From Ignavibacteria bacterium (lineage in GTDB: Bacteria > Bacteroidota > Ignavibacteria > Ignavibacteriales > Ignavibacteriaceae), in assembly GCA_017302895.1 (NCBI GenBank), contig JAFLBV010000001.1, positions 1,054,001 through 1,118,000 on the forward strand: a stretch of DNA of 64,000 nt, read 5' to 3'. Made by a program: the position numbers and the translations under genes. Below are positions 43,111 through 51,950 of this stretch, in pieces. A model generated the notes under the pieces. It did not search any database and was not told the origin of the DNA. It saw only the letters and a program-made list of their open reading frames with translations. Position 1 is the stretch's first letter. Every line of letters starts with the position of its first letter.

Positions 43111-43611
43111 ATGAACAGCAAAATAAAAATTTTAATCGTACTTTTACTTTCTTTTAACATCTTTTTTACAGGATGTACCAAAAAAGATAAACCCGCAGCC
43201 CAGCCGGACACCACCAAACAGGTAACCACCGACACTTCAAAAACCGTTTCAGACACCTCAAAATCGAAAGATTCTGTCAAATCCGATACAGCCGGTGTGA
43301 AAAAAGTTGCCACAGTTACAGGAACCTGGCAGGGAAAGCTGGCGAATTATGACGCCACCCTGAAAATCACCAATCAGACCGGAAATCAGTTTACGGGGGT
43401 GATTGTCGTCAACTATCGCAATGTTGCCACGCACAGCGTTGCCGGAACAGTAAATCCTGAGACAGGGGCATTTTACATGTCCGATACTGATCAGACAAGA
43501 TCATCAGGAACCTACTCAGGAAAAGTAGCACCAAACGGTAGAAACATATCCGGTAGCTTTACAGAAAAACGACAGGGCGGTATTACCGTTAATTTTTCAT
43601 TTAATAAATAA
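43111..43611 (+). CDS. Lipoprotein with Ser/Thr/Asp-rich linker
   Basis: A 166-residue lipoprotein: signal IKILIVLLLSFNIFFTGC with lipid Cys at about residue 22. Residues about 25-68 are a flexible linker rich in Lys, Thr, Ser and Asp (DTSKTVSDTSKSKDSVKSDT). The rest (VTGTWQGKLANYDATLKITN to GSFTEKRQGGITVNFSFNK) is an all-beta domain that looks like small lipocalin/META-like barrels. Function unknown. Divergent from the PilM/N-like gene. Confidence 0.7.
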   Translation: MNSKIKILIVLLLSFNIFFTGCTKKDKPAAQPDTTKQVTTDTSKTVSDTSKSKDSVKSDTAGVKKVATVTGTWQGKLANYDATLKITNQTGNQFTGVIVVNYRNVATHSVAGTVNPETGAFYMSDTDQTRSSGTYSGKVAPNGRNISGSFTEKRQGGITVNFSFNK

Positions 43612-43639
43612 CAACCATCCATATTCGGAGGAATAATAC

Positions 43640-44578
43640 ATGACAAGGAAACTCCTTTTCACCATCTTTACTCTCTCAACCATTCTGTTTCTTACAGGAT
43701 GCGATAACAAAGATAACCCGCTTAACCCTGACACAGGAAAAGTATTTATCACTTCAACCCCGACTTCAGCAGACATCTATGTCAATGGCTCAAGCTCAGG
43801 TAAAAAAACAGGCGACACTCTTTCACTTAATGCAGGCACATACAACATAACACTGAAGAAAACCCTTTACAAAGATACAACCTTCAGCGTAACCGTTCTT
43901 GCGAACCAGACAGTTTCAAAAAGTGTAGCACTTACAGAAGCTTCATTCCAGGTAAGTTCGACACCTGCAGGTGCAAAAATTTATCTTAACGGCGTAAACA
44001 CCGGAAGTGTAACCCCTGCCGGAATCCGTCTCGCACTCGGTACAAACACCATCACGCTCTCCCTTATCGGTTATGCGGATACCACATTTACGATACCTGC
44101 TGATTCACCTCTCACAGGCGTTTCGGTCACTTTGAAGGCTTTAAATGTTGTTGAATTCGTTTCAGTGAAAATCTACGAATCATTCTCAACTGCAAGTGTT
44201 CCAAGTGGACTTATCCTGTCGGTGGGCAGAGCTTCAACTATCGGATCAGGCGTGAGCAAGGATTCAGTTGATATCTACTACAGAACAGCCGGTTACATCA
44301 TTTCATCTGCTAAAGATTTCGGTCTTCCAAGAGAGACTTTCTTCAAACTTGGAACAGGTACAAACCTCGCTGATGGCGAAGATTCACCTGTAAAAGACAA
44401 TACCTGGACACTCAGCGTTGGCGATAGAGTAAATAACTACTTCTTCATGTATACTGCTGACCAGAACTATTCCAAGATGAAAATCACAGGCTTCGGCGGT
44501 GGATCAAGTGTCTCCGACCCTGCTTATGTTGAGCTTCGCTGGTATTATAACAGAACAAAGAACGACACAAGATTCTAA
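43640..44578 (+). CDS. PEGA-domain lipoprotein
   Basis: A 312-residue lipoprotein (LFTIFTLSTILFLTGC). Two PEGA repeats follow: VFITSTPTSADIYVNGSSSG to about residue 95 and FQVSSTPAGAKIYLNGVNTG to about 165. PEGA domains occur on bacterial surface proteins and probably bind glycan. The C-terminal ~140 residues (FVSVKIYESFSTASVPSGLI onward) form a separate beta-rich domain with no family I recognise. A GGAGG ribosome-binding site precedes the ATG. It follows the previous lipoprotein by 28 bases; both may share a promoter. Confidence 0.78.
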   Translation: MTRKLLFTIFTLSTILFLTGCDNKDNPLNPDTGKVFITSTPTSADIYVNGSSSGKKTGDTLSLNAGTYNITLKKTLYKDTTFSVTVLANQTVSKSVALTEASFQVSSTPAGAKIYLNGVNTGSVTPAGIRLALGTNTITLSLIGYADTTFTIPADSPLTGVSVTLKALNVVEFVSVKIYESFSTASVPSGLILSVGRASTIGSGVSKDSVDIYYRTAGYIISSAKDFGLPRETFFKLGTGTNLADGEDSPVKDNTWTLSVGDRVNNYFFMYTADQNYSKMKITGFGGGSSVSDPAYVELRWYYNRTKNDTRF

Positions 44579-44651
44579 CGGATTAAGTGTGAATCATGAT
44601 TACGGGGGAAACCCTGTAAATAATTGATTTTTCTTTGGTTTGAATTTATGA

Positions 44652-44679
44652 GGCTGCCTGATCAGGCAGCCTTTTTTTT
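44652..44679. terminator. Strong convergent terminator
   Basis: GGCTGCCTGATCAGGCAGCC is a perfect 20-base palindrome followed by eight Ts. It ends the PEGA lipoprotein transcript and touches the stop of the leftward AAA+ gene. Confidence 0.8.
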
Positions 44680-47617
44680 ATTCGAGGAAGTCTTCTCCGG
44701 TGAGCGTCCGCAGTTCATCATCATTCGGCATTGCAAGATTTGCCAGCCTTTTTTCCTGACGGGAGATCGCATTAAAAACGATATTTCTTACTGTCCTGGC
44801 ATTACCAAAGTTTTTGTCCCTCGTGCTGAAAACTGATTCCAGAGTCAGTTTAAGTTTTTCCGTTCCAGATGAATCAGCAACATACCCGTTGGCAGACATT
44901 AATCTTTCGGCAATTACCAGCAATTCATCGGGTGTGTAATCTTCAAAGACAATATTGTTGGTGAATCTTGAGGTGAGCCCCGGATTGGTTTCCAGGAAAA
45001 GCCCCATTTCTCTGGAGTACCCTGCAACAATCACAATCAGATCGCTGCTGTTATCTTCCATTTTCTTGAGCAGTACTTCAACAGCCTCCTGACCAAAGTC
45101 GTTTGCCTGTTTTGTAAGAGTATATGCCTCATCGATGAAGAGGGTGCCACCCTTTGCCTCTTCGATTACCTTCCCGGTTTTTATGGCTGTTTGTCCTACA
45201 TATCCGGCAACCAGTTTTGCCCTGTCCACTTCTATGAGGTGACCCTTTGAAAGGAGTCCAAGTTCCCTGAAGATATTACTTAACAGCCGGGCAACCGTGG
45301 TTTTTCCCGTTCCCGGATTCCCTGAGAAGACGCAATGAAGAGGTTTGTTGATCACGGTCATTCCTCTTTCTGCCCGCAGTTTTGAAATTCGAAGACCCTT
45401 TACAAGGTCGTCAATTTTTTCTTTAACACCCTGCAAACCGGTAAGAGCATCGAGCTCTTTCAGATATTTATCGAGATTATTATCTGCTCTGCTTTTTAAT
45501 AGCCAGGATTTATCATCCTTTATGTCGGGTTGCCGGCCTTTGAAAATGGCGGCTATATGGTCGTGTTCAATTTGGGAAAGTTTTTCCATTGTCCGCTCCC
45601 GTGATGAGAGTTGAGCGTATGATCTGCCCAGTTCCAGCTTGACTTCTTCAAATATTTTTCTTACTTCCCTTGCATTTCCGAAAGAGGAGTCCCTTTTCCG
45701 GTAGATTCCTGTAAATTCAGTTATAAGGGTTTTTTCGGCAGTTTCTGAGATTTTATATTCCTCAGTTGCTGCGAATGAGCGGAAAATTTCCATCAACTCT
45801 TCGGGGGAGTAGTCTTCAAACATAAACTCATGATTAAATCTTGATCTTAACCCTGGATTGCTGTTCATAAATTCTGTCATGTTTGCAGGGTAACCGGCAA
45901 CTATCACAAAAAACTCACCGCGTCTGTCTTCCATCCTTTTGAGCAATGTGTCGATTGCCTCCTGACCGAAATCGTTGGATACTCCCGCTTTTACAAGGGT
46001 ATATGCCTCATCAATGAAGAGGACATTCCCAATGGATTTCTCGATGACAGCATCGGTAATCTTTGCTGTTTCGCCCACATACTGACCCACAAGGGAAGAG
46101 CGGTCTACTTCGATCACCTCTCCATTTGTCAATAGTCCGAGTTTTTTATAGATTCTTCCCATCAGCCGTGCAACTGTTGTCTTACCTGTTCCGGGATTTC
46201 CCATAAAAACGGCATTGATGGCAACGCCCTCTTTGGTTTCAAGCCCTTTTTCCTTTCGGTCACGCAGAAATTCAAGATATCCCGCAAGGTCTTTTACGCT
46301 TTTTTTAATTCCACTTAACCCTGTTAATTTGTTAAGCGACTCCAGTTCCACTTCAATGCCGTCAGAGTCGGAATCCTGTGCGTTCAGGTTCTTTGATTCC
46401 GGAACTTTGTTCGCTGCTTCAAAATGGTCTGACAGTTCAAATGAATAAGTAAAGAGCTTTTTTTGCTCAGTAAAAAACTCAATTTTAGCAGCACCTTTTA
46501 CCCATAATGAAACTCCTGATGTATCGCACAATTCCAGAAGTGAAAAGCGATTTACATCGGAGGAAATATCGAGGTCCATCGCCACTTGTGCAAGAAGTGT
46601 ATCCTCAGAATACCATGCGAGAAATGCATTTAATGGCCTTCCCGGATCTTGAAATCCCGGGCTTTTTTCAAGTACAATTTCAACTCCGAAGACCCTGCTT
46701 CTATCGAAATCGAAGACAGAGTAAGATGTTTTTGTGGCATTTCCGGGGTCGGAAGCTGCATCAAACAGACAGACCTTGGAAACAGAAAGTAAACCCGCGT
46801 CGTGAATGACAAGTCCCGCATCTTTTTCGGGATTAGTGAGAATTTCGGAATTTGTGAGTGCCATTTCCTCACTTCTGAAAAGTGTCAGTCTCAATTTTTC
46901 GATGGCGGGATGCGAAGACTGTCTGACCTCAGGGGAATTTAATCTTTCCCTCAAGGCATGCAATTGACTCATTTTGAACATTGACTGAAGTTCATACGGG
47001 AGAATATCAGAGGAATATTCTGACTGTGTCAGAAACTTTTTTAGAGTGTCAGAAACCCGTAGAACAAACCAGAACTCATTTTGCTCGAAAGCTTCTCCAA
47101 CCAGTAGTTTAAGCCTGTCCGGATTAGAGCGATTAGCCTCAACATTCGCCAGAAGTTCCCCTGCTTCAAAAAATTTTCGTAATTTGCTCCACTCCGGGTA
47201 GTTCTTTTTAGCCATCAGCCACGCAAGCTCATAATAAGTGGATGCGTCATCGAATTCCCCGTTTCCCCCGAGTATTCTGGCTTTATTCAGATAAGTGAGA
47301 GCCAAAAGCTCTTTTTGTTCCCCTTCGGTTGTGTTCAGTTCCTGAATGGCTGATTCATAATTTGAAAGCCGAAATTCGAGAAACCCTCTGTGAATCATGG
47401 TGAAGACATTTTCACCCCTGAGATTTCGGGAGCGGTCGAGGAGGGTTTGAGCGGTTACAGGGTCACCATTTTCCAGTAGCGCCCAGGCGTAACAGACTGC
47501 TGCATCCACATCGTCAGTATTTCTCAGGTAGTATGTTTTCGCTCCATCCAGGGCGACCCGGTATCTGCCCTTTCGGAGATGCTCAATAATTTCATTCAGT
47601 GTAATGGTTGTATTCAT
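44678..47617 (-). CDS. TPR plus double CbxX-type AAA+ ATPase
   Basis: A 979-residue cytosolic protein. Residues about 1-200 hold TPR-like helices (YRVALDGAKTYYLRNTDDVD, SNYESAIQELNTTEGE). About 250-400 is a beta-rich middle domain. Then two AAA+ modules of the CbxX/CfqX/SpoVK type: Walker A GNPGTGKTTVARLMGRIY and GNPGTGKTTVARLLSNIF, Walker B NVLFIDEAYTL and GTLFIDEAYTL, and matching sensor blocks FFVIVAGYPANM and LIVIVAGYSREM. Such double modules form hexameric remodelling machines. It is last in an operon with a PP2C phosphatase and a SiaC-like protein, so its activity may be set by that partner switch (inference). Substrate unknown. Confidence 0.85.
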   Translation of the reverse strand: MNTTITLNEIIEHLRKGRYRVALDGAKTYYLRNTDDVDAAVCYAWALLENGDPVTAQTLLDRSRNLRGENVFTMIHRGFLEFRLSNYESAIQELNTTEGEQKELLALTYLNKARILGGNGEFDDASTYYELAWLMAKKNYPEWSKLRKFFEAGELLANVEANRSNPDRLKLLVGEAFEQNEFWFVLRVSDTLKKFLTQSEYSSDILPYELQSMFKMSQLHALRERLNSPEVRQSSHPAIEKLRLTLFRSEEMALTNSEILTNPEKDAGLVIHDAGLLSVSKVCLFDAASDPGNATKTSYSVFDFDRSRVFGVEIVLEKSPGFQDPGRPLNAFLAWYSEDTLLAQVAMDLDISSDVNRFSLLELCDTSGVSLWVKGAAKIEFFTEQKKLFTYSFELSDHFEAANKVPESKNLNAQDSDSDGIEVELESLNKLTGLSGIKKSVKDLAGYLEFLRDRKEKGLETKEGVAINAVFMGNPGTGKTTVARLMGRIYKKLGLLTNGEVIEVDRSSLVGQYVGETAKITDAVIEKSIGNVLFIDEAYTLVKAGVSNDFGQEAIDTLLKRMEDRRGEFFVIVAGYPANMTEFMNSNPGLRSRFNHEFMFEDYSPEELMEIFRSFAATEEYKISETAEKTLITEFTGIYRKRDSSFGNAREVRKIFEEVKLELGRSYAQLSSRERTMEKLSQIEHDHIAAIFKGRQPDIKDDKSWLLKSRADNNLDKYLKELDALTGLQGVKEKIDDLVKGLRISKLRAERGMTVINKPLHCVFSGNPGTGKTTVARLLSNIFRELGLLSKGHLIEVDRAKLVAGYVGQTAIKTGKVIEEAKGGTLFIDEAYTLTKQANDFGQEAVEVLLKKMEDNSSDLIVIVAGYSREMGLFLETNPGLTSRFTNNIVFEDYTPDELLVIAERLMSANGYVADSSGTEKLKLTLESVFSTRDKNFGNARTVRNIVFNAISRQEKRLANLAMPNDDELRTLTGEDFLE

Positions 47618-47626
47618 CTTGGCCGG

Positions 47627-47860
47627 TTAGTCTTTAATTTTGTCGATCATCTCTTTATATTTTATCAGTCTTGCCTGAGCTCTGTCGCCAAGTTTGGCAA
47701 GTTTTACAACTGACTTCAGCAATTTCTTGTAGCTTTCAAGCAGTTTCATGTATTCCAAGGAAATCTCCTCACGGTTGATGTTCCCGAGCAGTTCCTTCAC
47801 TTTTTCTGCATCTTCGAGCTGAGCAAAATATTCCTGAAACACTTTTTCATTTTTGTCCAT
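47627..47860 (-). CDS. Small coiled-coil protein
   Basis: A 77-residue, charged, all-helical protein (YFAQLEDAEKVKELLGNINR, then LLKSVVKLAKLGDRAQARLI). No family recognised. Its ATG shares a base with the stop of the SiaC-like gene (TAATG), and the AAA+ gene begins 9 bases after it, so it belongs to the same translational unit. A role as adaptor between the SiaC-like protein and the ATPase is possible. Confidence 0.65.
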   Translation of the reverse strand: MDKNEKVFQEYFAQLEDAEKVKELLGNINREEISLEYMKLLESYKKLLKSVVKLAKLGDRAQARLIKYKEMIDKIKD

Positions 47861-48243
47861 TACTGAGCCCTTTCCGCGACAATATCAAAATTAAAGGATA
47901 CATCCTCTCTAAAATCGGCACCTGTTTCAGCAGAATCATTATCATCTTCATCATGGTACCAGACGAGTGAGACAACACCACCGGAGGAGTGGAACAATTC
48001 AAGTTTTTCCATGATATCCGACATAAATTTTATACTGCTTGAATTCAGGTAATAGACTCGCAGCTCAAACTTCAATTTACCAGAACCGCTAATTGTGAAG
48101 TCAGAAATCCAGTCGATCACGGGAGCAAAAAATGCACTTGAATCCTCGGGCAACGATGATCCTGTTATAGTGCAGACTCCTGTAACACAATTAAAATCAA
48201 TCCCAAGTGTTTTTTTTGATTGCTTAATTATTAAATTTGTCAA
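47860..48243 (-). CDS. SiaC-like regulatory phosphoprotein (DUF1987)
   Basis: A 127-residue protein of the SiaC / DUF1987 family. In Pseudomonas SiaC is phosphorylated by SiaB and dephosphorylated by the PP2C SiaA, controlling a diguanylate cyclase. Visible: GVCTITGSSLPEDSSAFFAP, then LRVYYLNSSSIKFMSDIMEK, where the Ser run lies where the phosphorylated Thr/Ser is expected. It starts at TTG 48243, supported by GGAG six bases upstream. The PP2C gene lies 27 bases upstream. No SiaB kinase or SiaD gene is in the window; the ATPase takes the effector place. Confidence 0.75.
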   Translation of the reverse strand: MTNLIIKQSKKTLGIDFNCVTGVCTITGSSLPEDSSAFFAPVIDWISDFTISGSGKLKFELRVYYLNSSSIKFMSDIMEKLELFHSSGGVVSLVWYHDEDDNDSAETGADFREDVSFNFDIVAERAQ

Positions 48244-48270
48244 TGCTATCTCCGGTTTGAATACATTAAA

Positions 48271-50307
48271 TTAACGAACTGGATGCCGCCTGTTCACTCT
48301 GAAACCAATAACAGTTACATCATCCCGCTGTTCCTCAGTTCCGCGATGTTGCAGGAAAGCGGCAAGGACAAGTTCTTTTTGTTCCGGGAGGGGCTTCTCA
48401 AATCCGGTGGAAAAGAGTTCCTTTAGTTTATTGCTTCCGAGTTTTTTGTTCCCGTCGTTGTTTTGGTCCACAATTCCATCAGAAAAGAGAAAGAAGGAAT
48501 CATCGGATTTGGGGAATAAAACAGTTTCGGTAAATTTGCGTTCTTTTCTTTTCAGGTCACCCACTGATCTTGAAACACCTTTTATCTCAAACAGGTTTCC
48601 TTCAGAAATGTAGATTAATGGTCTGTAGGCACCTGCAAAAGTAAGGGACCCGTCGATCTCATCGACAACACATATGCCCATGTCCATCCCGTCAATTGAA
48701 CCTGAATGTTGCCGTTTCTTAAGCTCCTCAATAATTCTTTCATCCATTTCCTCTAAAATCTCCGCAGGGGAAGTGACCTGATTTCTCAGGATTATTTCGT
48801 TGAGCAACAGTTTCCCGATTATCGACATAAAGGCTCCGGGGACACCGTGACCGGTGCAATCAGCGAGGACAATAACTGTTTTTCTGTCAACCTTCTCGAC
48901 CCAGTAAAAATCGCCACTCACAACATCTTTTGGCAGATAAATCAGGAAATACTCATCAAGCAATCCGATTAAATGTGTGTCTTCGGGAAGAATGGCTTCC
49001 TGGATTTTCTTTGCATAGTTAATGCTGTCCGAGATAAGTTTGTTCCTTATACCGAGTTCATCATTACTTTTGGCAAGGAGTTCGGCAGTTTTACGGAGCT
49101 CTTTTGTCCGGTCAGCAACCTTGTTTTCAAGTTCTCTGTTAATCTCCTTAAGTTCTTCTTCCCTTTGCGACAGGGTTGCCTGCATCAGATTCAGATCAGT
49201 AGCAAGTTCATTAAACTCATCCGAACTGTTTATCAACAATTCTCCCTTATAGTCTCCCTTGACGATTTTTGCAAGAAATTTTCTGACGGTTTGAAGTGGC
49301 GCGAGGGCATTGCCTGTTCCGAAGTAGACAAAAATCAATACAACAATTAACCCTGCAACAAAAAAGAGAATTGAAACAAGGAAAACCGAATTGATGGAAG
49401 CAAAAAGCTCATCCTCGTATTCATATAAAATTACCCGCCATCCATTCAGAGATATATACGAGTAAAAAGCGTGGATTTTTCTCTCTCCTGTTTTATCATC
49501 TATTACCAGTTTGCCGTTTCTACCCAGATTCAGACTGTCCACCAAAATTTTTCTGGATTGTTCGGATGCCACTGAATTGAGGTCTGTCAGAAGATTTTTG
49601 TTGAGAATCCTGCCGCTGTCAGGGTGGGAAATGTAGGTGGCCTGGCCATCGATTACAAGGAAACGGTTTGAGTAGCTTTTGAAGTTGCTGATTAGAAATC
49701 CGTTCATGTCGCCAAGTGAAAAATCGACTACAACTACACCGATACATTTCGAATCCCTTATTATCGGAGCAGAATAAGTCACAACTTTCACTCCCTTTAA
49801 CAAGGAAGAGTAAAATGGTGAACTCCAGTAAGGTTTCCCTGTCATGACAGGTTTATTGTACCAGTTATATGAAGTGTCCCGGTAATTGTACCGGGTACTG
49901 TCCAGTCCAAAATCGATAACAGCGTTCTCTCCTCCCTTTTCATAAATAAAGAAACCATGATGATGCTTGTTTGGCAGGAAAGCATAGGGCTCGAATGCGA
50001 TTCCGGCAGCAAAAAGCACCGTGTCGCGAGCAATTATTTTGGCAAGCAGCGCTTTTAGTTCAGCATCATCGAATCCATTCGATTTGCCGACCACATCTGC
50101 AAGTTGATCAGCGAGATGGGTAGCCGAGCTCAGAATGGTTTCAACGCGGGTAGCATAAGAAAAGACGAGCTTTTCATATCTTTCTTCAAAATTCGCAATT
50201 GTTGAATCTTTCAACACAGAGGTTGTATACCATGCAGTACCTCCAAATATCAGGGAGAAAACGATGCAGAGAAATGTAATTAATTTGGCTTTCAGTGAGA
50301 ATTTCAT
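48271..50307 (-). CDS. SiaA-like membrane PP2C (SpoIIE) phosphatase
   Basis: A 678-residue membrane receptor phosphatase. N-terminal transmembrane helix (LITFLCIVFSLIFGGTAWYT, about 9-28), a periplasmic Cache-type domain (to about 300; YRDTSYNWYNKPVMTGKPYW and VVDFSLGDMNGFLI are typical), a second helix (about 310-330, VFLVSILFFVAGLIVVLIFV), HAMP and coiled coil (to about 415), then the SpoIIE PP2C domain with VSGDFYWVEK, VIVLADCTGHGVPGAFMSII and FLFSDGIVDQNN holding metal-binding Asp residues. It should dephosphorylate the SiaC-like protein encoded next. Divergent from the lipase gene. Confidence 0.85.
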   Translation of the reverse strand: MKFSLKAKLITFLCIVFSLIFGGTAWYTTSVLKDSTIANFEERYEKLVFSYATRVETILSSATHLADQLADVVGKSNGFDDAELKALLAKIIARDTVLFAAGIAFEPYAFLPNKHHHGFFIYEKGGENAVIDFGLDSTRYNYRDTSYNWYNKPVMTGKPYWSSPFYSSLLKGVKVVTYSAPIIRDSKCIGVVVVDFSLGDMNGFLISNFKSYSNRFLVIDGQATYISHPDSGRILNKNLLTDLNSVASEQSRKILVDSLNLGRNGKLVIDDKTGERKIHAFYSYISLNGWRVILYEYEDELFASINSVFLVSILFFVAGLIVVLIFVYFGTGNALAPLQTVRKFLAKIVKGDYKGELLINSSDEFNELATDLNLMQATLSQREEELKEINRELENKVADRTKELRKTAELLAKSNDELGIRNKLISDSINYAKKIQEAILPEDTHLIGLLDEYFLIYLPKDVVSGDFYWVEKVDRKTVIVLADCTGHGVPGAFMSIIGKLLLNEIILRNQVTSPAEILEEMDERIIEELKKRQHSGSIDGMDMGICVVDEIDGSLTFAGAYRPLIYISEGNLFEIKGVSRSVGDLKRKERKFTETVLFPKSDDSFFLFSDGIVDQNNDGNKKLGSNKLKELFSTGFEKPLPEQKELVLAAFLQHRGTEEQRDDVTVIGFRVNRRHPVR

Positions 50308-50500
50308 TGCGGAACTGCTATTAAACAGGTTGTTAAAAGGGAAATTAAAAAGAAAATATCGATTGCTTAAAATAATGAAAAGTGATCTAAGAGTAATTTA
50401 AATGAATCACATTTTTTTTATTTATACCCGTTAGAATAATCAGTAATTTTTTGTAGTTTTTGTGGTCAAATTTTGTTGATTTCAAATCACAGGAAATCCA

Positions 50501-51835
50501 ATGCAGAAGCGATTTACACCCCTCGTGGTAATAATTTCCCTTTTTCTTTTAACCTTTTACGGATGTAAAAGCGATCCGGTCTCAACCCCTGTTGACCCTC
50601 TCAGCAATTACCAGAAGCCGTTTTCGACAAGCGGGATTACGATTCTTGATGCACAATATATCGACACTACACAACTTATGTCGCACATCGATAAATTTGC
50701 TGCTTCACCAAACTACTATCTCGCCGACTTTGGGAATCATGTACAAAATCTCCCGAATGTTTCAGGCGCCCGTATCATCTGGTATTGTAAAATCAGCTAT
50801 ACTTCAACCGATAACAAGGGGGCTCCCATTACCCTCACAGGGAAGTTGATATACCCCTATTTCCCCGGAAAGGATATAACTGCACCGCTTATTTCGTTTC
50901 AGCACGCTACGGAACTCATGAAAAAGAACGCACCGTCACAATGGCAGATAAACTCCAATCCCGGGGAGTTCAGTGAGGTTACAATTGCTGCCGGACTTGC
51001 TTTTAAGAACAGTTGGGCTGTAATCCTTCCCGATTATCAGGGGATGGGTGACGACACAGGAGAACCGCATCCGCTTTGTAATGCCGACAGGCTTGGGAAA
51101 TCCACCGCTGATCTGATAGCCAACATGGAAGCGTATCTGAAGTCGAAAAGCAACAACACAAATCTTGTCTGGAACGGTCAGTTGTTCCTGATGGGCTTTT
51201 CAGAAGGCGGATATGCAACTCTTGCTGCTGTGAAAGAATTGGAAAAAAGGGGTGGAATCACCATTACGGGTGCTGCATGTATGGATGCCCCTCTTGACAT
51301 CACCGGCGCCATGATTGATGTAATGCTCTCTGATTCTCCGTTTGGTGCTCCATACTTCCTGCCATATCTGCTTAGAGGTTACAATTCTGTTTATGAGTCA
51401 TCAAAGGTCTTTAATTTCGACTCGATTCTGGTGGCACCCTACAACAAGGATCTTTGGACGCTTGCTGACGGTTTCCACACCACAGCCGAGGTTAATGCCA
51501 AAATGCCGTCTGATAAAATTGTAAAGAAGATTTTCAAACAGTCAACTATCGACTCTATGCGAACTCCGAACAGCTCAATCTGGAAAATTCTGCATGAAAA
51601 TGATATCTGGAACGGTTGGGTTCCCAAGAGTAAAATCATGATAGCTCATTGCATGAATGACGATCTTGTTCCTTACGGTAATTACACAAAAGTAAAATCA
51701 GTATGGAGCGGACAATCCAATATCGAGTTTTTCGAATTGGGGCAATGCCGGAACTATCTTGGTTCTGTGCATGTATCCATTGCGCCGTGGGCATTTTTGC
51801 AGGGGACTCTGTGGATATCAGAACAGGTGAAATGA
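50501..51835 (+). CDS. Secretory lipase-like alpha/beta hydrolase lipoprotein
   Basis: A 444-residue envelope lipoprotein (VVIISLFLLTFYGC). The fold is of the secretory lipase (LIP) type: oxyanion/strand region APLISFQHATELM, AVILPDYQGMGDDTGEPHPL, nucleophile elbow LFLMGFSEGGYATLAAV (Ser in GFSEG), a lid region, then CMNDDLVPYGNYTKV with the probable Asp, and a late His in SVHVSIAPWAF. It may be an esterase or lipase for exogenous esters. The 193-base spacer before it holds only AT-rich DNA. A terminator follows the stop. Confidence 0.78.
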   Translation: MQKRFTPLVVIISLFLLTFYGCKSDPVSTPVDPLSNYQKPFSTSGITILDAQYIDTTQLMSHIDKFAASPNYYLADFGNHVQNLPNVSGARIIWYCKISYTSTDNKGAPITLTGKLIYPYFPGKDITAPLISFQHATELMKKNAPSQWQINSNPGEFSEVTIAAGLAFKNSWAVILPDYQGMGDDTGEPHPLCNADRLGKSTADLIANMEAYLKSKSNNTNLVWNGQLFLMGFSEGGYATLAAVKELEKRGGITITGAACMDAPLDITGAMIDVMLSDSPFGAPYFLPYLLRGYNSVYESSKVFNFDSILVAPYNKDLWTLADGFHTTAEVNAKMPSDKIVKKIFKQSTIDSMRTPNSSIWKILHENDIWNGWVPKSKIMIAHCMNDDLVPYGNYTKVKSVWSGQSNIEFFELGQCRNYLGSVHVSIAPWAFLQGTLWISEQVK

Positions 51836-51872
51836 CACTTCGGTGAGTTTCACTTTCTAACTTTTAAGTAAG

Positions 51873-51906
51873 AAAAAGCCCCGATTTGTTTGGGGCTTTT
51901 TTTTGT
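51873..51906 (+). terminator. Rho-independent terminator after the lipase gene
   Basis: AAAAAGCCCC (51873-51882) pairs with GGGGCTTTTT (51892-51901), followed by further Ts. Confidence 0.75.
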
Positions 51907-51913
51907 ATTTTTG
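51885..51913 (+). promoter_or_regulatory. Possible Bacteroidota-type promoter of the amylase gene
   Basis: TTTG at 51885-51888 and TATTTTTG at 51906-51913 match the -33 and -7 elements (TTTG, TAnnTTTG) with 17 bases between. It overlaps the terminator. The ATG follows 37 bases on. Confidence 0.35.
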
Positions 51914-51950
51914 AAAATTGAAATAATAAGATTAAACCGGAGCAAAAAAG

